Source: Smittium culicis
Taxonomy: Eukaryota; Kickxellomycota; Harpellomycetes; Harpellales; Legeriomycetaceae
Direction of reading: 5' to 3'
Length of the DNA: 64,000 bases
Assembly: GCA_001970855.1 (NCBI GenBank)
Contig: LSSN01001245.1
Location: 26,358-90,357, forward strand
The position numbers and the translations under genes are program-made. Positions within the stretch are counted from its first letter, which is position 1. The number at the start of each line of letters is the position of its first letter. Positions 61,000 to 64,000 of this stretch are shown piece by piece. The notes under the pieces were generated by a model. It had not been told where the DNA came from and did no database searches. It saw only the letters and a list, made by a program, of their open reading frames with translations.

Positions 61000-61839
61000 T
61001 CATTGGTTCAAGGGGGCTAGTGAATCACTTTTATTTTGCAGTATAAGGGTTCTGGGCACGTTGATGCCGTTCAAAAATTTAGCTGTTTCCAGCTCGAAAC
61101 TGGCTCAAAAATTGATTAGACCCCTCCTCCAAAGGATTTTGTCAACGAGCCCCAACCGAACTTCGTTGAAATTCGAAAGTAAAAATTATTCGTCGGACCG
61201 GATCGGCGTCGGTATGAACCGGCCGATCATCGATGATCGGCGATTTCGTCACCGGCTGCAGCTCAGAAGTATGTGGTCGACCGTCTCAGGCACACACATG
61301 TTGCAGCAGGGGCAAAATTTTTTAAATTTTTGGTCGTCGATTTTCATGTTCGACAGGCGCTGGGAGGTCCGGAATGTTCCAATACGCATTTTCCCAATGT
61401 CCTGAAGACCCAGCTTCAGATCCGGATACATCACTTGAAAGTCAACCCAGTTGCCTTTTTTCCCGATTTTCTGATCCACCTTCCACCGGTGGATGATAGA
61501 CCGGTTATTTCTTCGTTTCCGGTCGACTATCGTGATTATAGTCTGACCTTTTGAATCTTGAGAGCAAAATTTTTTGATCCGCCGGGCGCTCCCGGTCACC
61601 CAGGTGGCCATCCGGGCCTTCATTGGTGCCTTGATGAGTTCGGCGATCCATGATTTTGATGTTGGCCACTTATGGTATGCACGCTCACGGGCTGTGCTGG
61701 TGCGCATGAACACTGAGGCTATGCCCAGTTCATCCCTGATGCGCTCCATGGCCGCTGGCTTACCGAAATTGGAAACCATTCGGATCGCCTTGTCGATTTC
61801 TGACCTTATTCTTGTATTTTTTGATCGTCCCAGAGACAC
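61000..61839 (-). pseudogene. LINE C-terminal domain with Cys/His motif
   Basis: Continues the reverse transcriptase after a frameshift near 61800, starting around SEIDKAIRMVSNFGKP and running to 61249. Near its end is CPCCNMCVPETVDHILLSC, a C-X2-C...H-X4-C motif typical of LINE C-termini. After the stop, in-phase sequence with a further stop is readable to about 61000 (NGINVPRTLILQNKSDSL), suggesting the original protein was longer. The element's 3' end is near 60960, where AT-rich DNA begins; no clean tail or duplication was identified. Confidence 0.85.
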
Positions 61840-63493
61840 CCCACTTGCTATTTATATAATAGCCCAAGTAGGTGTACTGGTCGGTGGAGTCGACTTTTTG
61901 GCCCTGCAGGGTCATATCAATAGTCAAATCCCCGCTTATAGTCATTATCCCGCACTTTGAGGCATTCACTGCCACTTTCCAAGTGTCCAACCATTCGGTT
62001 ATGGTATCCAGTGCGGCTTGTAGATCAGCTGATGATTCGGAAAATAGCACGGCATCATCAGCAAACAGTAGCCCTTTTATGCGTGAGGTGAGCCCAGGCA
62101 CCCGCACACCTCGTACGTTCTTGAATATATCGTTGATGTAGAAATCGAAGAGTATCGGCGAGGCTGGGAACCCTTGCCGCACTCCGCATAGGTATTCTGT
62201 CGGGTTGGAAATTTCATTTCCAACTCTAACTGCAATTTTCGGGGCATCATACATGCCCTTGATCATATTGAGTATTTTGCCCCCAATGCCCACTGATCGC
62301 AGTTTATGCAGTAAGGCCATATGGGGGACCCGGTTGTAGGCCTTGCTATAGTCGATATAGCACAGCCATGTTTTCTTGTTATGAATTTTCCGTCCACGTA
62401 CTATTTCGTATAGAGCGGTCGCTTGGCCCACACACTCCTCGAAACTCCGAAATCCATCTTGTTCTTTTACCAATATATGGCATTTCGCATCGATTTTGTT
62501 GAGTTTGGTGGCCACAATTTTGGCCACCAGTTTCGCCAGTGTTGGGATCAGTGATATCCCTCGGTAGTTATCGGGGTCCTTCAGGTCACCTTTTTTAGGT
62601 ACCGGGACCACCACTGAAGTTTCTAGTCACTGGGGTATATCCCCTGTGTCATTCATTAAATTGATGATTTTGTGTATTAATTTAGCTAGGCTTGATGTTG
62701 GTGATTGCTCGGCCATCACCAGTTTCCATACCTCAGATGGCACACCATCAGCTCCCGGAGCTTTGTTATTTGGTATATCTGCAACTGCACCAGTGATTTC
62801 AGACCATAATATACTGATATCACACTCTGGGTAATAGTCACAGTCACTAATGATAAGATCTTCCCACTTATCGGTAGATCGGCTGTTCCCAGTAGTGTTT
62901 TTGGCTATTTCTCCAAAGTGATTAGTCCAAATTTAAATTATATTTTGCTTTTAAGTTATTAAAATTTTATTTTTATGATACACTGGGCCATCGGCGATGT
63001 TTTGGAGCATATTTCCAGTGTAAGATTTGATATATTTCCAAAGCTTTATGGAATCGTTCGAAATTAATTGATCCGAAATTAATTTCATTTTCTTAGTGTA
63101 TTTAATTTTTCGATCGCGTTTAATTGCCTCAATTGCTTTATTTTTAGCAATTACGCAATCTGGTTTATCGATTTTGCCAAGCCTAAATTTTTTAAAACCA
63201 TTTCGCCTGTTTTTGATGCAGGTGATCGCCCGTTTGCTCAATGGCTCTACACAGAGGTCGGTTGGTGCAGTCACAGCATTCATAGCTAGTGATTCCGACC
63301 ATATCGTGGCTATTGTGTCTTCGCAGAGATTTTCTAGTGTCGAATTTTCACTGTATAGTGCATCAAATCTATTGCTGCAAATTAATTGGCTTCCAATTAA
63401 TTTGACTTTTTTCGCGTCTATTTTTGTTTTTTTTACAGTGTCTTTTAATGCGTCAATGCTCCACTGCGCCATTATCGGCATATGGTCGGACAT
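61760..63493 (-). pseudogene. LINE linker and reverse transcriptase
   Basis: One phase runs from SDHMPIMAQW (63493) through the linker, two TAA stops near 62935-62953, HFGEIAKNTTGNSRSTDKW, the NNKAPGADGVPSEVWK box and NDTGDIPQ. A TGA then stands where families normally have Trp, followed by LETSVVVPVPKKGDL. The RT core continues: DNYRGISLIPTLAKL, EQDGFRSFEEC, CYIDYSKAYNRVPH, GVRQGFPASPILF and the catalytic GLLFADDAVLFS (FADD at 62054-62065), then TYLGYYINSKWG. Apart from the listed lesions the protein is well preserved. It would reverse-transcribe the element RNA at the nicked target. Confidence 0.93.
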
Positions 63494-63494
63494 G

Positions 63495-63999
63495 TCAATT
63501 TTTTTTGCTTGCTGTGCACCAGTTTTCTCGGCTAGTGAAGCCGGCGTAAAAAATATGGTCTATCATACGACCTATTTTATTTTTATTCCACCTTGAGCCT
63601 GTGGAATTGGTGACTTTAGCTCTACTACAGCTTGCACCAAGCTTCTGGGCAAATTTGTTGGCGCCATTAATATCCATGTTAAAGTCGCCGAGAATAATGT
63701 TTTTTTTGAATTTGAATTTTGCCTTGTTGATTAGGCTGAAAATTTCGTTTGACGCTTTTAAGCGTCTAGTTCCGGTGCTAGGTATGTGGACATTTGTCAC
63801 AACTGCTTCAAATTGATCCCCATTGATTTTTTCCCCATAGATTATACCTGATAACCATGTTTGAGAGGATTGGAATTCGCTGATTTGAAGTCTAGATTTA
63901 TTTCTGACAGCCAGCAGTAATCCTGTACCGGCTTTTATTAAACTGGCTTTTGATTAGGTGCAGGTATACCCAGGTAGCCTGAATCGATATGTGCTTTTA
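63495..63999 (-). pseudogene. LINE endonuclease domain (partial)
   Basis: The minus frame is open from the region of 63960 (SLIKAGTGLLLAVRNKSRLQ) through VVTNVHIPSTGTRR to ILGDFNMDINGANKF and IDHIFYAGFTSR, ending at 63495. GDFNMD and the IDHIF box carry the active-site Asp, Asn and His of the exonuclease/endonuclease/phosphatase fold, which nicks target DNA. The next frame begins MSDHMPIMAQW (63493), which holds the SDH box of the same domain. The break lies in a run of eight A, and seven would restore frame, so it is a one-base expansion. The N-terminal catalytic residues lie beyond the window. Confidence 0.88.
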
Positions 64000-64000
64000 G

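Larger units (their letters stand above)
60960..64000 (-). mobile_element. Non-LTR retrotransposon (LINE), minus strand, cut by the window edge
   Basis: A clearly less AT-rich block reading on the minus strand from beyond 64000 to about 60960. Order in the element: apurinic-type endonuclease, linker, reverse transcriptase and a C-terminal Cys/His domain, as in single-ORF2 LINEs. It differs in sequence and base composition from the LINE at 11310-22840, so a separate family and probably a younger insertion. The copy is inactivated by point lesions: a homopolymer frameshift near 63503, two TAA codons near 62935-62953, one TGA near 62624 and a frameshift near 61800. The 5' part, including any ORF1, is outside the window. 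Confidence 0.92.

Noticed and set aside
60920..61960. Plus-strand frames of 93 to 161 codons opposite the minus-strand LINE
   Set aside because: Mirror frames of a less AT-rich coding region; all recognisable motifs are on the minus strand.

Overview
This is nuclear DNA of an AT-rich fungus. The evidence is short GT-AG introns (76 to about 400 bp), a Svf1-family gene (a fungal family), an Esf1 gene, a mitochondrial-type pyruvate dehydrogenase kinase, a BRCA2/Brh2 homologue, and a mix of DIRS-type, LINE and cut-and-paste elements. BRCA2 together with DIRS elements and very AT-rich spacers would suit an early-diverging fungus such as a Harpellales-like lineage, but that placement is inference. 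The host genes read with the standard code.

Layout. 1-11300 is mostly empty AT-rich sequence around one two-exon zinc-finger regulator (3688-4935). It holds three small transposon-like insertions: a TTAA-flanked MITE (1001-1189), a poly(A)-tailed retroposed sequence with target-site duplications (9152-9480) and a pogo-like MITE (9607-10135). 11310-22840 is one decayed LINE split by a 4.6 kb DIRS-type tyrosine-recombinase retrotransposon (14835-19462) and by a less AT-rich insert of about 570 bp (about 20135-20703). 22841-27300 is empty AT-rich DNA. 27300-30600 is a second, much older DIRS-like element.

33609-58952 is the gene-rich part: ESF1 (+), a coiled-coil protein (+), a ten-exon MIT/coiled-coil protein resembling NRBF2/Atg38 (-), pyruvate dehydrogenase kinase (+), a small basic protein (-), a Svf1 homologue (-), a 4-coumarate:CoA-ligase-like enzyme (-) and a 2118-residue BRCA2 homologue (+). 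I rebuilt exon joins by frame continuity and GT-AG sites; every join listed keeps frame. A second copy of the TTAA-type MITE lies at 40882-41070. 59357-59667 is an 8-bp minisatellite. 60960 to the right edge is a second, less AT-rich LINE on the minus strand that runs off the window.

The genes do not form a pathway cluster. They are ordinary scattered eukaryotic loci (ribosome biogenesis, pyruvate metabolism, possible autophagy, stress survival, acyl-CoA synthesis, recombination repair). The most interesting points are the intact DIRS terminal/internal complementary architecture nested in a LINE, the paired 189-bp MITEs with different 4-bp duplications, the BRCA2 homologue with one canonical BRC repeat plus three FKTPFK motifs, and the multi-exon MIT gene that single-frame ORF inspection hides.
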